Notes: generated by a model from the letters alone, not told the origin. Numbered from the stretch's first letter, positions 1 through 10,386 are shown. The stretch: DNA of 64,000 nt from Pegoplata infirma (GCA_963921195.1 OY992537.1:71648979-71712978), one strand, 5' to 3'. Made by a program: numbers and translations.

Positions 1-290
1 AAGTTGGCTGTTAAGCAAGTATCAACTAAATCATGGTTTTTCAATTCTTGTGTTGTTGTTGCTATTATTTTTTCGTACAGAAGAAGGTGAAATTGCATTA
101 TGGTGAATAAATTCAATTTTTTAGTAATCATCATTCGTCCTCCTCTCCTTCATCAACTCTGATCTAAGTACTTATTTTGCAACCTTGCCAGAACATGGTC
201 TATATTTTGTAGACACAAATGTTAGGTGTTGCCATTTTCCAAAGATACTATATTGCCACTTTATAAATTAAGAGATAGAGAAAACCAAAA
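1..290. other. AT-rich non-coding stretch
   Basis: No gene or recognised element is seen here. At the right end a word of about 19 bp (GAGATAGAGAAAACCAAAA) occurs twice in a row (272-290 and 291-309), where the repeated segment shared with 2577-2737 begins. Confidence 0.4.
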
Positions 291-454
291 GAGATAGAGA
301 AAACCAAAAATGCAAATAAAATAGCAAACAAAAATATTTTTGTTCTGAATTTTACACCATAGATGAGGGCCGTTTTACTGAATATTTTGCCATCAAAAAG
401 TCATTTTCGTGAAAATGGAAGATAGAGGGTTTTGAATATAGGCCCTCGATATAC
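291..454 (+). repeat. dispersed repeat, copy 1
   Basis: This segment is almost identical to 2577-2737: it begins GAGATAGAGAAAACCAAAAA and ends near CCCTCGATA, with only a few differences. In the second copy the final TA is where a 525-bp TIR element sits, so this copy shows the empty site. No coding potential. Similar phrases (GATAGAGGGTTTG) at 2085-2100 and 2538-2550 suggest both copies are pieces of one older, larger repeat. Confidence 0.75.
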
Positions 455-541
455 ATTTTATTTTTTTTTTTTATAAAAAAAAATATATACATTTTAATTT
501 TTTTTTAATAAAACTAAAATCCAAACATTTACCAATAGATA

Positions 542-1065
542 CACACAAAAAAAAACTTTGTCAATTACTAGGAAAAGTCTCGTAATCCCATTTTACCAAT
601 ATATGACAGTCTTCCTTGTTTTTTAACAAATCAAAATTTAATTTTTTTTTGGTAATTTTACAATTTTTTTTGTAATTTTACAAATTTCCAAGATAATTTT
701 ACAAAAAATATCTAACAAATTCACGAGAATTCCTTGCAATTTTAAGTGCGCCAAAAAACTGTAAATTTACAATTTTTTTGTAAAAAGTTTGTAAAATTAT
801 TGGTAAAAAACTTGTAAAATCACTTGGAATTCTCGCAAAATAGGAGGTAGCAAAAAATCTAGTAAAATTACGAAACCTCTTTGTAAATTTTATCGTGTCA
901 AAAAATGAGTAAATATACAATTTTATTGATAAAAACCTTGTAAAATTATAAAATTAGTGATAAAAATCTTGTAAAACTATTAGGAATTTTTGACAAATAG
1001 GAGGCAACAAACCAAAAAATAACAAGTTTTTCTTGAAATTTTAAAAGATTTTTTTTTTTAGAGTA
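542..1065. mobile_element. TA-flanked foldback MITE, related to 11858-12269
   Basis: The left end reads TA then CACACAAAAAAAAAC. The first 100 bp match, in reverse complement, the right end of the element at 11858-12269, including the phrase TCTCGTAATCCCATTTTACC. The interior holds inverted phrases such as AAAATTGTAAATTTAC and GGAATTCTCGTAAAATT that also occur in that element. The right end is not sharp: it fades near GAGTAATTA at about 1065. No ORF. It looks like a non-autonomous DNA element of unknown superfamily. Confidence 0.6.
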
Positions 1066-1147
1066 ATTAAAATTCGATGTTCTACAATATTTTTTTTAAA
1101 TTAACTACTGAATCTCAAAAATAATTCGTTTTTAAATTTTTGCACTA

Positions 1148-2016
1148 CACTCAAAAAAAAACTGTAATGTTAGCAAAAAAAGCTTGAAAACCTACAAGAA
1201 AATTTGCTGATTTTGAACCCACAATTTTTTGCTAAAGTTAGCAAAAATTTTTTGCCAATAGTTAGTTAACTATTTTTTTTTTTAACTTAGTTCATACACA
1301 TCTGAGGACCCCATTGGGTTCGGAACCCATAGGTCCAGACCCCGATGGGCCTAGACCTAATTGGGTTCCTTAAAAATCGTCATAGTTTTTGATACAAAAT
1401 TTGTGTCCGTTTCGCTCTACCTTGCTTAGTTTTTGAGATACGTGATTATAGGGGACCACTGGGGTCTTGAGAATTAAAAAACTCGATAACTTCAAAAATA
1501 TTACTCGAAGAGCTATTTTGCGGTCTTATTCTAGGTGTTGAGAGCTATGGTTTTGGACTTTTTGTTGTGTCGGCAATATTTACCGAGATATGAGCATTTT
1601 AAAATTTTCGGGAATGCTAAATTTTATGGATCCAAAGTTAGGGCCCATTAGGGTCCACATATGTGAAGAGGGCCGGTGATACTATGGAGAGCCCGAGGAC
1701 CAAAAATGGCCTCCATTTCGCTCTATCTGGCTTAGTTTCCGAGATAGCACCATTCTAAGTTTTCTGAAAATAAAAAAAAATTTACCATTTATTTTGCTAA
1801 TATTAGCAAAAAAAGGTTGTAAAAATTTGGTCAACTCAATTTTAAATCTAGTCAAAAAAAATTTGTTCAAATTTTGTTTAAAATTGCTAATGCGCTAAAT
1901 GAAGTTTACAAGATATTTTTGCTAACATGCTAATCTCAACTAAAAATTTGCTAAAAGCTAGCTAACCAGCATTAGCAAAAAAAAAAATTTGTAAATCTAC
2001 TGTATTATTTTGAGTG
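1148..2016. mobile_element. 869-bp TIR element with TA target duplication
   Basis: The left end CACTCAAAAAAAAACTG (after TA at 1146-1147) is mirrored at the right end, ...TATTTTGAGTG, before TA at 2017-2018. The TA dinucleotide flanks fit Tc1/mariner-type insertion, but the TIR is too short and simple to assign a family. The terminal 150-200 bp are rich in GTTAGCAAAAA words in both orientations. The middle (1300-1760) carries a different, GC-richer repeat (phrases CATTGGGTTCGGAACCCAT and CTTGCTTAGTTTTTGAGATA) that also occurs near 41205-42300, so the element may have picked it up or been built around it. No coding capacity. Confidence 0.65.
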
Positions 2017-2019
2017 TAT

Positions 2020-2576
2020 TAGGAATTTTATGATACATAAAGGATTTTGTTTCTCAAAAATATTAAGTACATGAATGAAAATGATCAGATAGAGGGTTTG
2101 CATTTTAATAAAAGTCAATAATTATAATTTCATTTAGAGCATCGGTATATTTTTAAAGTGATTTATTAAAGATAACGACTTGAAAAAATTTCGAAATCGC
2201 GGTTTTGGTTCACAGGTGCTGATTTTTAAGACAAAAAATATTTTTTTACCGAATTCATCTCAAAAATTAAAAACGCTATTTTGGTCCACAGATGCTGATC
2301 AGCATCGTGGTTTTTAAGATTAAAATTTTTGTTTCATAATAAACACAAGACATCCAAGTTTTAAACCATACTTTTCAAAAAAGTCAAACAAAAATTTTCA
2401 GAAAAAATTAGCATCAGTGGACCAAAATTTGGAATTTTGTTGACAAATTCATGTTCAGTATGCAAAATTTAGTATGAAAACATGTATTGCAAGATGAAAT
2501 TTTTCCAAAAAAATATTTATAAATTAATTATTTGAAAAGATAGAGGGTTCCTCATTCAGAAAAATTAATTGTGTAA
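2020..2576. repeat. old diverged repeat with internal direct and inverted copies
   Basis: The phrase GGTTCACAGGTGCTGAT near 2210 recurs as GGTCCACAGATGCTGAT near 2283, and in inverted form near 2411 (GCATCAGTGGACCAAAA). No ORF. It appears to be a continuation of the repeat that includes 2577-2737. Confidence 0.4.
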
Positions 2577-2737
2577 GAGATAGAGAAAACCAAAAATGCA
2601 AATAAAATAGCAAAAAAAAAACTATTTTTGTTCTGAATTTTGCACCATAGATGAGGGCCGTTTTACTGAATAATTTGCCATCAAAAAGTCATTTTCGTGA
2701 AAATGGAAGATAGAGGGTTTTGAATATAGTCCCTCGA
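2577..2737 (+). repeat. dispersed repeat, copy 2
   Basis: This is the near-identical partner of 291-454, in the same orientation about 2.3 kb away. It differs by a few substitutions and a longer A-run, and is interrupted at its end by the TIR element at 2740-3264. Confidence 0.75.
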
Positions 2738-2739
2738 TA

Positions 2740-3264
2740 CACAGAAAAAAAATATGGAGGAAACAAATTTGAGTAATCACTTGTTTAAATTTTAAAACAA
2801 AAATTGAGTAATTTTTTAATTGACGCAATTAAAAATTTACTTAAAAATATTAAAAACAATTTAAGTAAATAATTCAGTAAAAATTTAATAGTTTTTTAAT
2901 TTTTTTTTGAAGTCTCATAGTTTTTTGAATTCTCGTTTAGTTTATAGTTTTTTGTGTATGTATATGAAAGTTTGTAATCGTCTTTATAAAATTTTCCTAT
3001 GTTTTTGAGACATAAATATGTTTGGTAAAGTTTGAAAAAACAAGTTTTTTTGTAAAAAAAATTAAAACTTTTTTTAACTTTAAAAAAAAATAAATAGATA
3101 AATTTTGAGTAAATTTTTAATTGTGTTATTTAAAAATTTACATATAATAAATTTTTATTAAAAATTTACTCAATACTATTAAATCGTTTACTTTTGCAAA
3201 ATTGAGTAATTTTTTACTCAATAGTATTAAAGATTTACTCAAATAATTTTTTATTTTTTCTGTG
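2740..3264. mobile_element. 525-bp TIR element (CACAGAAAAA ends)
   Basis: The ends are CACAGAAAAAAAATA and its inverse TATTTTTTCTGTG, flanked on both sides by TA (2738-2739 and 3265-3266). The interior has many inverted pairs of the type GAGTAATTTTTTA / TAAAAATTTACTC. Comparison with the related segment at 291-454 supports a clean insertion at TA. No ORF. The termini resemble those of the larger element at 16404-18201. Confidence 0.7.
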
Positions 3265-3266
3265 TA

Positions 3267-4532
3267 TGAAGTACATATTTTAAACACCGGAAATCAAGAT
3301 CTTACTAAACAAAAAGTAAATAACTACCTGTAAGAAAATGATTACTAACAATAAAATAAATACATTTCAGTGACAGTAAATAACCTAAGATAAGAATAGT
3401 TACAGAATTTATGCAAATACTTGGTACAATGTAATAAAATCACTTCCGTAACAAGAACATTTCAATATTTTTTTTTTTTTTTGTAAACCCATACGACAAA
3501 TATCTACGAAATTAAACACATTCATTTCATATCTCACCCTACCGGAAATTGTAGAAATTTCATTTCTTTTTATTGAAAATTAAATTGATGATAAAACATT
3601 TAAGAAATGGGAGCATTATGCATGAATGAATATTAAAGAGATATTCGAAAGCAGGGATATTAAATTTGTAACAGAAAAGAAACCTCTTTTTATTTCGGGG
3701 TAATTAGCATTTACAAAAAAAAACTACAACGGATTTTAGTGTTACAAAAGAAAATAATTTGAATATCTTGTTGCTTGATTGTAAGAGAACATCTACAAAA
3801 TGTTAAACGATGTAATATTTTCGTACGCAAAAGGATTTAAAACAAGCAAAAAAATTAATACTCGGCCTAACTGCATATTTGGATACACTTTATTAAGTTA
3901 AAAAGTTTTTCCATGACCTTCATGGCCTATAGTCTAACCTCGCCCAAATATAGGGAGCTAGGAAATATTACAATAATACTTAACATCGATTTAACATCTA
4001 GTTCCCATTGTCTAAAGCGATTTCCATTCCAAAATTTGGTCGTGACTTACGCACAGGAGCCTATTGCTAGACTGACTTAAAGTTGATCGAATATCAGGAA
4101 TGCGCCGCATATAATATCGGTTCCCAAACCAATATTTTGATGTGTAACAAACGAAATAATAAACTTGAATACTGATGCGGTCTATAAAAGAGTGTAGGTA
4201 TAGGAATAACGAAACGTCAAAATTAGTACAAATTGAATTCATTTGGCTTAATTTTTTGCATCTTTTTGACACACATTACAAAAGGTAGTATTGGTGTTGT
4301 CAATTTGCTTTGAAATTACTAAATCGTTAAAAATTGCAACAATTAAATGAACAATATTAAAAAAAAAAAATCAAGAAAACGCAAACTAAAACCTCTTGCA
4401 AAGGACTAAAAGTACCGTCGAAATATTAGTTTTTAATTTTTCATCCATATCAGATCGAAAATACGTATTTTTTTTTTGTTAGTTAACAAGATTCGCAAAT
4501 ATTGAAATCGTCGAAATCATCATGTATCATTA
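3267..4532. other. AT-rich stretch without recognised gene
   Basis: Low-repeat AT-rich DNA. The short ORFs here show no recognisable domain or codon bias. I see no repeat shared with the rest of the window apart from homopolymer runs. Intergenic or intronic sequence is the simplest reading. Confidence 0.4.
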
Positions 4533-4625
4533 GGTTAGGTTGTAAGTGGCTGCTGACGTTTTACGTCAACACACGTAGACTCTGAGGTCCATTGTGATAC
4601 CACGGGATCGTAATAGGCTTCCCTA

Positions 4626-5561
4626 CTAGTCCCTGTCGTTAAACCAGTTTGAGCTTCTTATGAAACTCCTTAGATGTTGAATTTTGACATCCAACAAATC
4701 TGAAAGATCGTACAGCTCCCTAGATCCCAGTGAAGCAAGTCGCTGACCAGAAAGTGCCGGGCAATGGCAAATAAAGTGTTCGATAGTTTCCAACTCCTCT
4801 TCATCCATGCAACTTCGGCAAAAGTCATTCGACGGCACATTTAACCGCTCTGCGTGCTTCCCTATAAGACAGTGTCCGGTAATTATAGAAACCACCGTTG
4901 AAATCTCTACTCTTGGAAGCGATATCAGCTCACTTGTGCGCCCCTGATTAAGAGAAGGCCAAATCAGTCGTGTTGTCTCACACGTACATCCATTTGCCCA
5001 TCTTTGATTAGTCTCCGTCGCAGAACAAAGCCGTAGGTTTTGCTTGCAAGTTTCTAGAGGCATACCAACACATTCCAATTCTGTTGGAACCTGTAAGGTA
5101 GTTCCTAGTCTTGCAAGCTCATCGGCTTTGCAATTCCCTGGAATGTCTCTGTGCCCTGGGACCCATATGAGTCGTATGTTAAACTGCTTGGCCATCTCAT
5201 TTAAAGACGTGCGGCAGTTAAGGGCAGATCTTGTTTTCAGAAACATTGAATCCAGGGACTTGACCGCGGCTTGACTGTCAGTATAGATGTTGACTGCGGT
5301 TGCAGACAAGACATTGCAGCTCAACCAGTCAGCCACTTCCTTTATTGCCAGCATCTCTGCCTGGTAGACACTGCAATGATCTGGCAATCTACGAGCCAGG
5401 CTCAATCCAAGCTCTTCCGAATAGACCCCAAAGCCCACTTGTTCGTGCAGCCTCGATCCATCTGTGTAAAAATTTATGGTAGCTCCACTTCCCGGAGTAT
5501 CCCCCATCCAAGACTCCCTGGATGGTATCATAGTGGTAAAGTGGCGCTCAAAGAGGCTCAA
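4626..5561 (-). CDS. LINE RNase H domain and C-terminal zinc knuckle (copy A)
   Basis: This is the C-terminal part of the LINE polyprotein (ORF2), about 311 codons. RNase H removes the RNA strand of RNA/DNA hybrids made during target-primed reverse transcription. The four expected acidic residues are present: D34 in YTDGS, E69 in YQAEM, D95 in YTDSQAA and D147 in KADELA, with PGH at 136-137. Residues about 246-270 contain a Cys-x2-Cys...His-x3-4-Cys pattern (CRSC...HFICHC), usual at the end of such proteins. The listed start is not a true start: the frame should be continuous with the RT ORF upstream and was separated from it by a 17-bp duplication. It ends with a normal stop just before the short 3'UTR. 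Confidence 0.85.
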   Translation of the reverse strand: MSLFERHFTTMIPSRESWMGDTPGSGATINFYTDGSRLHEQVGFGVYSEELGLSLARRLPDHCSVYQAEMLAIKEVADWLSCNVLSATAVNIYTDSQAAVKSLDSMFLKTRSALNCRTSLNEMAKQFNIRLIWVPGHRDIPGNCKADELARLGTTLQVPTELECVGMPLETCKQNLRLCSATETNQRWANGCTCETTRLIWPSLNQGRTSELISLPRVEISTVVSIITGHCLIGKHAERLNVPSNDFCRSCMDEEELETIEHFICHCPALSGQRLASLGSRELYDLSDLLDVKIQHLRSFIRSSNWFNDRD

Positions 5562-5600
5562 AGAGGGTATTGTTATTTTTGTGGTATTGTTATCTTTTTC
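5561..5600 (-). other. 17-bp tandem duplication breaking the LINE ORF
   Basis: On the minus strand ATAACAATACC occurs twice, 17 bp apart, exactly at the junction between the RT frame and the RNase H frame. Because 17 is not a multiple of three, the duplication shifts the frame and puts TAA into the RT reading frame. Without it the two frames line up. This is read directly from the sequence; that it arose as a replication-slippage duplication is an inference. Confidence 0.7.
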
Positions 5601-6997
5601 AAGATCGCGCTATGGCCACAATCGCTGCTCCTCCATTGCAGCGTGCTATTAAGTCGAATTGCCGACGCAGCTGCATACTGCCTACCCAATATGTCCAAGG
5701 GTATCAGGTGAAGGAGGATTTCTAATGCAGCCGTAGGTGTAGTACGAAGAGCACCAGTGATGCACATTGACGCCATTCTCTGTACCTTCGTGATAAAGAC
5801 ACAGTTCGCTTTTGTTTCTAAAGCAGGCCACCAGACAATGATTCCATACAGCAAAATTGGACGCACCACTGCTGTATAGATCCAATGAACGACTTGAGGG
5901 CTAAAACCCCATCGTTTTCCAATGGCCCTTTTACAGGAATACAAAGCAATCGTTGCTTTTCTCACCCGTTCCTCAATATTACGCCTGAAATTCAGCTTCC
6001 TATCTAGAAATACTCCAAGATACTTGGCTCCATCTGAGAAGGTGATTTCAGTACCGTCCAGAGAAATAGGATCAAAAGCAGGAATCTTATTTTTCCTTGT
6101 AAATAAAACAAGCTCTGTTTTACTAGGATTAACTCCTAGACCACAGTCTCTTGCCCATTTAGACAGATCTTTCAGAGAACCCTGAAGAATGTCCCGCAAT
6201 GTTGGCAGATGCTTCCCCTTTACCGCTATCGCGACATCGTCAGCATATGCGACAACATGACAACCACGTGCTTCTAGAGATAGTAGCATTGAATTCAGTG
6301 CCAGGTTCCAAAGAAGCGGCGAAAGAACACCTCCTTGTGGTGTGCCCCTATTGACAAATCGAGATATGACGGACGCTCCCAATTCAGACGTTATACGTCT
6401 ACTGGCAAGTAGGCTTTCCACCATTAAAACGATTTCAAGCTTTACTCCCAGACCAGACAATGCCAATATTATCGATTCTGGGATGACATTATTAAAAGCC
6501 CCCTCAATATCAAGAAAGGCCACCATAGTGTACTCCTTTACCGAAAGTGACCTCTCGATGGTACCAACGAGCTCATGAAGAGCTGTTTCCGTTGATCGTC
6601 CCTTGCTGTATGCATGTTGCTTTGTCGAAAGCAACCTCGGGTCAGTCACTCTACGCAAATATGAGTCTATCATTCGTTCCATTGTCTTTAACAAAAAAGA
6701 AGACAGACTAATTGGTCTGAAATCCTTCGGAGCTGTGTGGGAACTTTTCCCAGCCTTCGGGATAAATACGACTCTGGTATCCCTCCATTTTAAAGGAATG
6801 TACGACCAGTTGATGCATGCTGTGTATAGATTATACAGCAACGGGGCTATATAGTCCGACACTTGCTGCAACTCAGCTGGGATTATACCATCAGGTACCG
6901 GGGATTTATAGGGCCTGAAGCTTTTTATCGCCCAGATTAATGTTGGCATATTTATTATTTTTAAAGTCCTGAAATTTTTCTCTACTAGGCCTAACAA
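5573..6997 (-). CDS. LINE reverse transcriptase domain (copy A, truncated)
   Basis: An open frame of 474 codons holding a nearly complete RT domain. Visible motifs: YKSPVPDG (30-37; the usual SPGPDG with one Gly changed to Val), KDFRPISLSS (91-100), FLDIEGAFNN (161-170), GTPQGGVLSPLLW (218-230) and the catalytic YADD (251-254). The thumb region follows (KYLGVFLD, then CKRAIGKRWG). The first 20 or so residues derive from flanking DNA rather than the element, so the ATG at 6997 is not the original start. The frame stops at 5573, twelve bases before the RNase H frame, because of the tandem duplication around 5561-5600. The enzyme would copy element RNA at a nicked target. It is probably non-functional as a whole since the endonuclease is missing. 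Confidence 0.85.
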   Translation of the reverse strand: MLGLVEKNFRTLKIINMPTLIWAIKSFRPYKSPVPDGIIPAELQQVSDYIAPLLYNLYTACINWSYIPLKWRDTRVVFIPKAGKSSHTAPKDFRPISLSSFLLKTMERMIDSYLRRVTDPRLLSTKQHAYSKGRSTETALHELVGTIERSLSVKEYTMVAFLDIEGAFNNVIPESIILALSGLGVKLEIVLMVESLLASRRITSELGASVISRFVNRGTPQGGVLSPLLWNLALNSMLLSLEARGCHVVAYADDVAIAVKGKHLPTLRDILQGSLKDLSKWARDCGLGVNPSKTELVLFTRKNKIPAFDPISLDGTEITFSDGAKYLGVFLDRKLNFRRNIEERVRKATIALYSCKRAIGKRWGFSPQVVHWIYTAVVRPILLYGIIVWWPALETKANCVFITKVQRMASMCITGALRTTPTAALEILLHLIPLDILGRQYAAASAIRLNSTLQWRSSDCGHSAILKKITIPQK

Positions 6998-7090
6998 TTA
7001 AGGCCAATCGGATTAAATTAACTCCTGGCGCACGGCGGTCAAAATTTTGGATTTTTGAAAAATTAAAAAAAGTAAAATAAAAATGTATCC
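6985..7090 (-). repeat. dispersed repeat shared with 11240-11345
   Basis: Read on the minus strand this matches 11240-11345. Both contain AAAATCCAAAATTTTGACCG, then GCGCCA and TTAATTTAATCCGATTGGCC, and end at GGCCTAGTAGA. It abuts the truncated 5' end of LINE copy A. No coding potential. Confidence 0.65.
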
Positions 7091-7811
7091 TTCGACACCT
7101 CATATTTGTTAATTTTGATGCGCTGAGAATGAATATCAAAAAAGTTTTAAAATCAGTGTAGAGCTTGCGACAATCTTTGATTTAAACTTAATTTGAGCCA
7201 AATCCGATCATTTTAAGCCGAGGCGCCCATCGAACAAAGTTTTGGCTTTTTTAAAACTTTTTACCAAAAACCCTAAACTTTGATCGAGGGAAGCCACGGG
7301 TTTAAATGATCGGATTTTACTCAAATTAGACTTAAATAAAAGATTGTATCAAGCTCTATGAAAGTGGTAAAATAAAGAAATTTTAAGAGTTTTTTCAAAA
7401 AAAATTCTTAGACGTAGGAAAAAACCGCCCATTTTGAAATTTTTTTGTCAAATTTTAAATGGCGATATCTCGCAAACCGTTCGACCGATTTTATAAATTT
7501 TTTGATATTCGTATTCAGCATGATAAAATTAATAAAAATAATGAATCGCATATTTTATTTTTTCATTTACAAAAATCCAAAATTTTGGTGGAAATTTTCA
7601 AAAAGTCCAAAACTTTGATCGAAGAACGCCACGGGTTAAAATTATCGAATTAGTTCTAATAAAAAATTATCTCAAGCTTTACGAAAGGGTCGGCGGAATG
7701 AAATTTTGAGACTTTTTTGAAAACTTCCTTGAGCGTAGAAAAAAACCGCCATTTATTGCAAATTTCAAATAGCGATATCTCGAAAACTGTTCGACCGATT
7801 TTAAATTTTTT
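7091..7811. repeat. diverged internally repeated segment
   Basis: Three loosely similar units share phrases such as GCCACGGGTT followed by a TCGGATT/ATCGAATT word, CAAGCTCTATGAAAG / CAAGCTTTACGAAAG, and CGATATCTCG...CGACCGATTTTA (near 7463-7495 and 7773-7800). They seem to be old tandem or nested copies of the same family as 6985-7090. ORFs here are random. Confidence 0.5.
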
Positions 7812-8690
7812 TAACATGATAATGTTTTTAGGCTGGTGTCTTATTTTAAAAAAGTTGCATGACGCCACCTCAGTTTGCTAACAAATAACGAAAAAGAAAA
7901 CAAGAATTACTATTTTCATTTTCTTAAAACCAAAAATTTTAATAACTTGGGTTTGTAACTTGGATAATAATTCACCTCATGGTGAATAAACCCGTTTTTC
8001 AACAGCTGGTGAATAAAAAGTAACATAATTATTTTTCACCAAAAAAAATTTTTTTTTTCGTCCAATTTTTTTTCATCCATCAAATTTTTTTTTTTCATCA
8101 ACTTTTTTTTCACTCAATTTTTTTTCATTTTTTTTTTTTTTTTCATCCAACTTTTTTTTTCATATTTTTTTTTTTTTAATTTTTTTTTCATTATTGTTGT
8201 AAGGTCATACGAATTAAAACCAAAAGTTTAATTTTTAATTTTATTATTTATTTTTGTCTTCTATTATTTCGGCCAGACTCTCTAGCCATCATCAGAGGTA
8301 TATATTTTTTTTTTAACAATTTTTTTTCATCATTTTTTTTTTTCATAAATTTTTTTTCATTAATTTTCTTTTTCATAATTTTTTTTTTTATCAAAATTTT
8401 TTTTTTTATTAAAATTTTTTAAATAGCTGATCTTAATCTTACACACCACAGTGACAATCGAAGAGTGCTGACGAAGGAAGGGTGGCTTCTTCCGAAAGCT
8501 GTTGACATCTCCACTTAGCCTGTGTTGTCAATTATTTTTTTCAGATTTTCTCATTGTACAACAAAAATAATTATTTCTCAGAAATAATTAATATGGACTC
8601 AAACCGAAATAAATAAATACTTCAGTTATCAAATTTTTTTTTTCATCAAATTTTTTCTATTATTTCGGCCATCATCAGTGGTATCTATTT

Positions 8691-9935
8691 TTATACCCTC
8701 CAACCACAGTATGGGGTATACTCACTTTGTCATTCAGTGTGTAACGCATCGAAATATCGGTCTAGGACCCCACAAAGTATATATATTATTGATCAGTGAT
8801 CGATTCTAAGACATTTTAGCGATGTCCGTCTGTCCGTCTGTATATATACAGTCCAAACTAAACGAGCTAGACTTCTGTAGCTTGGCACGAATATGTCTTA
8901 TATTTCTAGGCAGGTTAAGTTCGGAAATGTGCAAAATCGGACCAAGGGGAAAGAAGTTCCCCCTTGGAGAACTAAACCAACCCAAGAAAAACCGCATTGT
9001 TTGCAGTGTTTTTTGTACTTTTGCTAAGCAAATGCAACATTCTTATCTCAGAAGAAGTTAAAAATCGCAGGGGGAAGGTGCCCCTAACGTCTCCCCTCCC
9101 CCCAAAGAAAAGACGCCCCTGGATTTTTATACCCTCCAACTACAGTATGGGGGTATACTCACTTTGTCATTCCGTGTGTAACGCATCGAAATATCGGTAT
9201 AGGACCCCATAAAGTATATATATTATTGATCAGTGATCGATTCTAAGACATTCTAGCGATGTCCGTCTGTCCGTCCGTCCGTCCGTCCGTCCGTCCGTCC
9301 GTCCGTCCGTCCGTCTGTCCGTCTGTGGAAGACACGATACAGTCCAAAATAAAAGTGATAGACTCCTGAAATTTGGCACATATATGTCTTATGTTCATAG
9401 GCTGGCTACGTTCGGAGATGGGCAAAATCGGACCAGGGGGGAAAAAGTTCCCCCTTGAAGAACTAAACCAACCTCTGAAAAATATAATATTTTTACATGA
9501 TTTTTTGTGTTTTTGTTTAACAAATCCAACATTTTTTTGCTACAAGAAGTTCAAGGTCCTGCATTTGGACCCACAGAATTAGAAAATATCGTTTTACGGT
9601 CCGCCCTCCCCCCCCCCCCCATTTATGTTGTGGAGTAATTTTTTTTTATATAAAGATAAATTTGTATTTCTTTAGTGCAATAAGCATACGAATTATTTTT
9701 TTTAACACTTATTCGAGAGGAATTGTGCCCCCCAATTACCACTTCCGCCCCCCCCCCCTTCCAAAAAAAAGAAGACGCACCTGCAATTTTTTTTTTTTTT
9801 ATTATTTGCATGTTGGAGGGTATAAAAGATTCGGCACAGCCGAATTTAACACTCTTACCTGCTTTTTATAGTTTTTTTTTACATTTTGGAGGGTATAAAG
9901 ATTCGGCACAGCCGAATGTAACACTCTCACTTGTT
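8691..9935 (+). mobile_element. Helentron-like element (family alpha), copy 1, split by copy 2
   Basis: The left part is 8691-9126 and the 3' end is 9873-9935; copy 2 sits between. It starts TATACCCTCCAACCACAGTA, continues with the conserved CGAAATATCGGTCTAGGACC block and a short GTCCGTCTGTCC microsatellite, and ends with GGAGGGTATAAA, the hairpin ATTCGGCACAGCCGAAT and ACTTGTTTT. This plan (TATACCC start, GTCC microsatellite, terminal hairpin, T-rich insertion site) matches DINE-1/INE-1 type elements. It encodes no protein and would depend on a Helentron replicase elsewhere. Confidence 0.75.
9127..9872 (+). mobile_element. Helentron-like element (family alpha), copy 2, nested in copy 1
   Basis: It starts TATACCCTCCAACTACAGTA at 9129 and ends with GGAGGGTATAAAAG, the hairpin ATTCGGCACAGCCGAAT and ACTCTTACCTGCTTTTT near 9872. 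It contains a long run of CCGT repeats (9259-9318) encoding only a spurious Thr/Asp/Gly repeat. The insertion point in copy 1 is a T-run (GGATTTTT / TTTTTTTT), consistent with the T-rich preference of these elements. Confidence 0.75.
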
Positions 9936-10386
9936 TTTTCATCAAATTTTTTTTTCATCAATTTTTTCATAATTTTTTTTTTTTTATTAATTTTCTTTTT
10001 CATCAAATTCGTTTTTTCATCAAAATTTTTTTTTCATCAATTTTTTTATTTTTTCATTAATTTTTTATTTTCACCAATTTTTTTCATTAATTTTTTTTTT
10101 TCATTAATTTTTTTTTTTTTTCATCAAATTTTTTTTCGTAAATTTCTTTTGATCATATTTTTTTATCTAAATTCTTATTATCAATTTTTTTTCTCACCAA
10201 ATTTTTTTTTTTTCATATTTTTTCTTCATCAATTTTTTTTACATCAAAAAATTTTACAAAAACTACTTTTTCACCAAGTCTAAGTGCCTGTTTACAGAAG
10301 GCGAACAAGTATTTTGTTGTTGTCTTCTGTAAACTGACACTAAGCTTATCGCATACAAATTTTCCACTTGTTTATCAAATGTACAT

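Larger units (their letters stand above)
4533..6950 (-). mobile_element. LOA/R1-like LINE, 5'-truncated (copy A)
   Basis: A minus-strand non-LTR retrotransposon of about 2.4 kb. It contains the RT domain, an RNase H domain and a C-terminal Cys/His knuckle, then a 3'UTR of about 90 bp ending CAACCTAACCTAA. Everything before RT motif 1 is missing, so the endonuclease and any ORF1 are lost, as in typical 5'-truncated LINE insertions. The 5' junction lies near 6950-6990, where homology to RT stops and another dispersed repeat begins. I found no convincing target-site duplication. The RT plus RNase H order and sequence style fit the R1/LOA/I group; the clade call is by eye. The same family occurs at 15545-15692 and 19093-20315. 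Confidence 0.85.
7812..10275 (-). repeat. hairpin-ended repeat with TTTTTTTCATCAA array (copy 1), interrupted
   Basis: On the minus strand this copy has an array of GATGAAAAAAA-type units (plus-strand 8040-8420 and 9936-10275). It is followed by two hairpins near 7960-8040 (TTCACCAGCTGTTGAA-like and TTCACC..GGTGAA), then GTTACAAACCCAAGTTATTAAAA, and a tail to about 7812. The same order is found on the plus strand at 34485-35475 and 58106-59018. Two inserts of unrelated sequence lie in the array near 8195-8300 and 8420-8640, and a nested pair of Helentron-like elements occupies 8691-9935. A hairpin close to CTTGTTTT at the end suggests the repeat may itself be a Helentron-like derivative; this is inference. 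Confidence 0.6.

Noticed and set aside
5044..6854. plus-strand ORFs over LINE copy A
   Set aside because: They are antisense to the RT and RNase H frames, which carry the recognisable motifs.
9723..10283. 186-codon Phe-rich ORF
   Set aside because: It runs over the Helentron 3' ends and the T-rich array; the composition comes from TTT and TTC repeats, and there is no domain.
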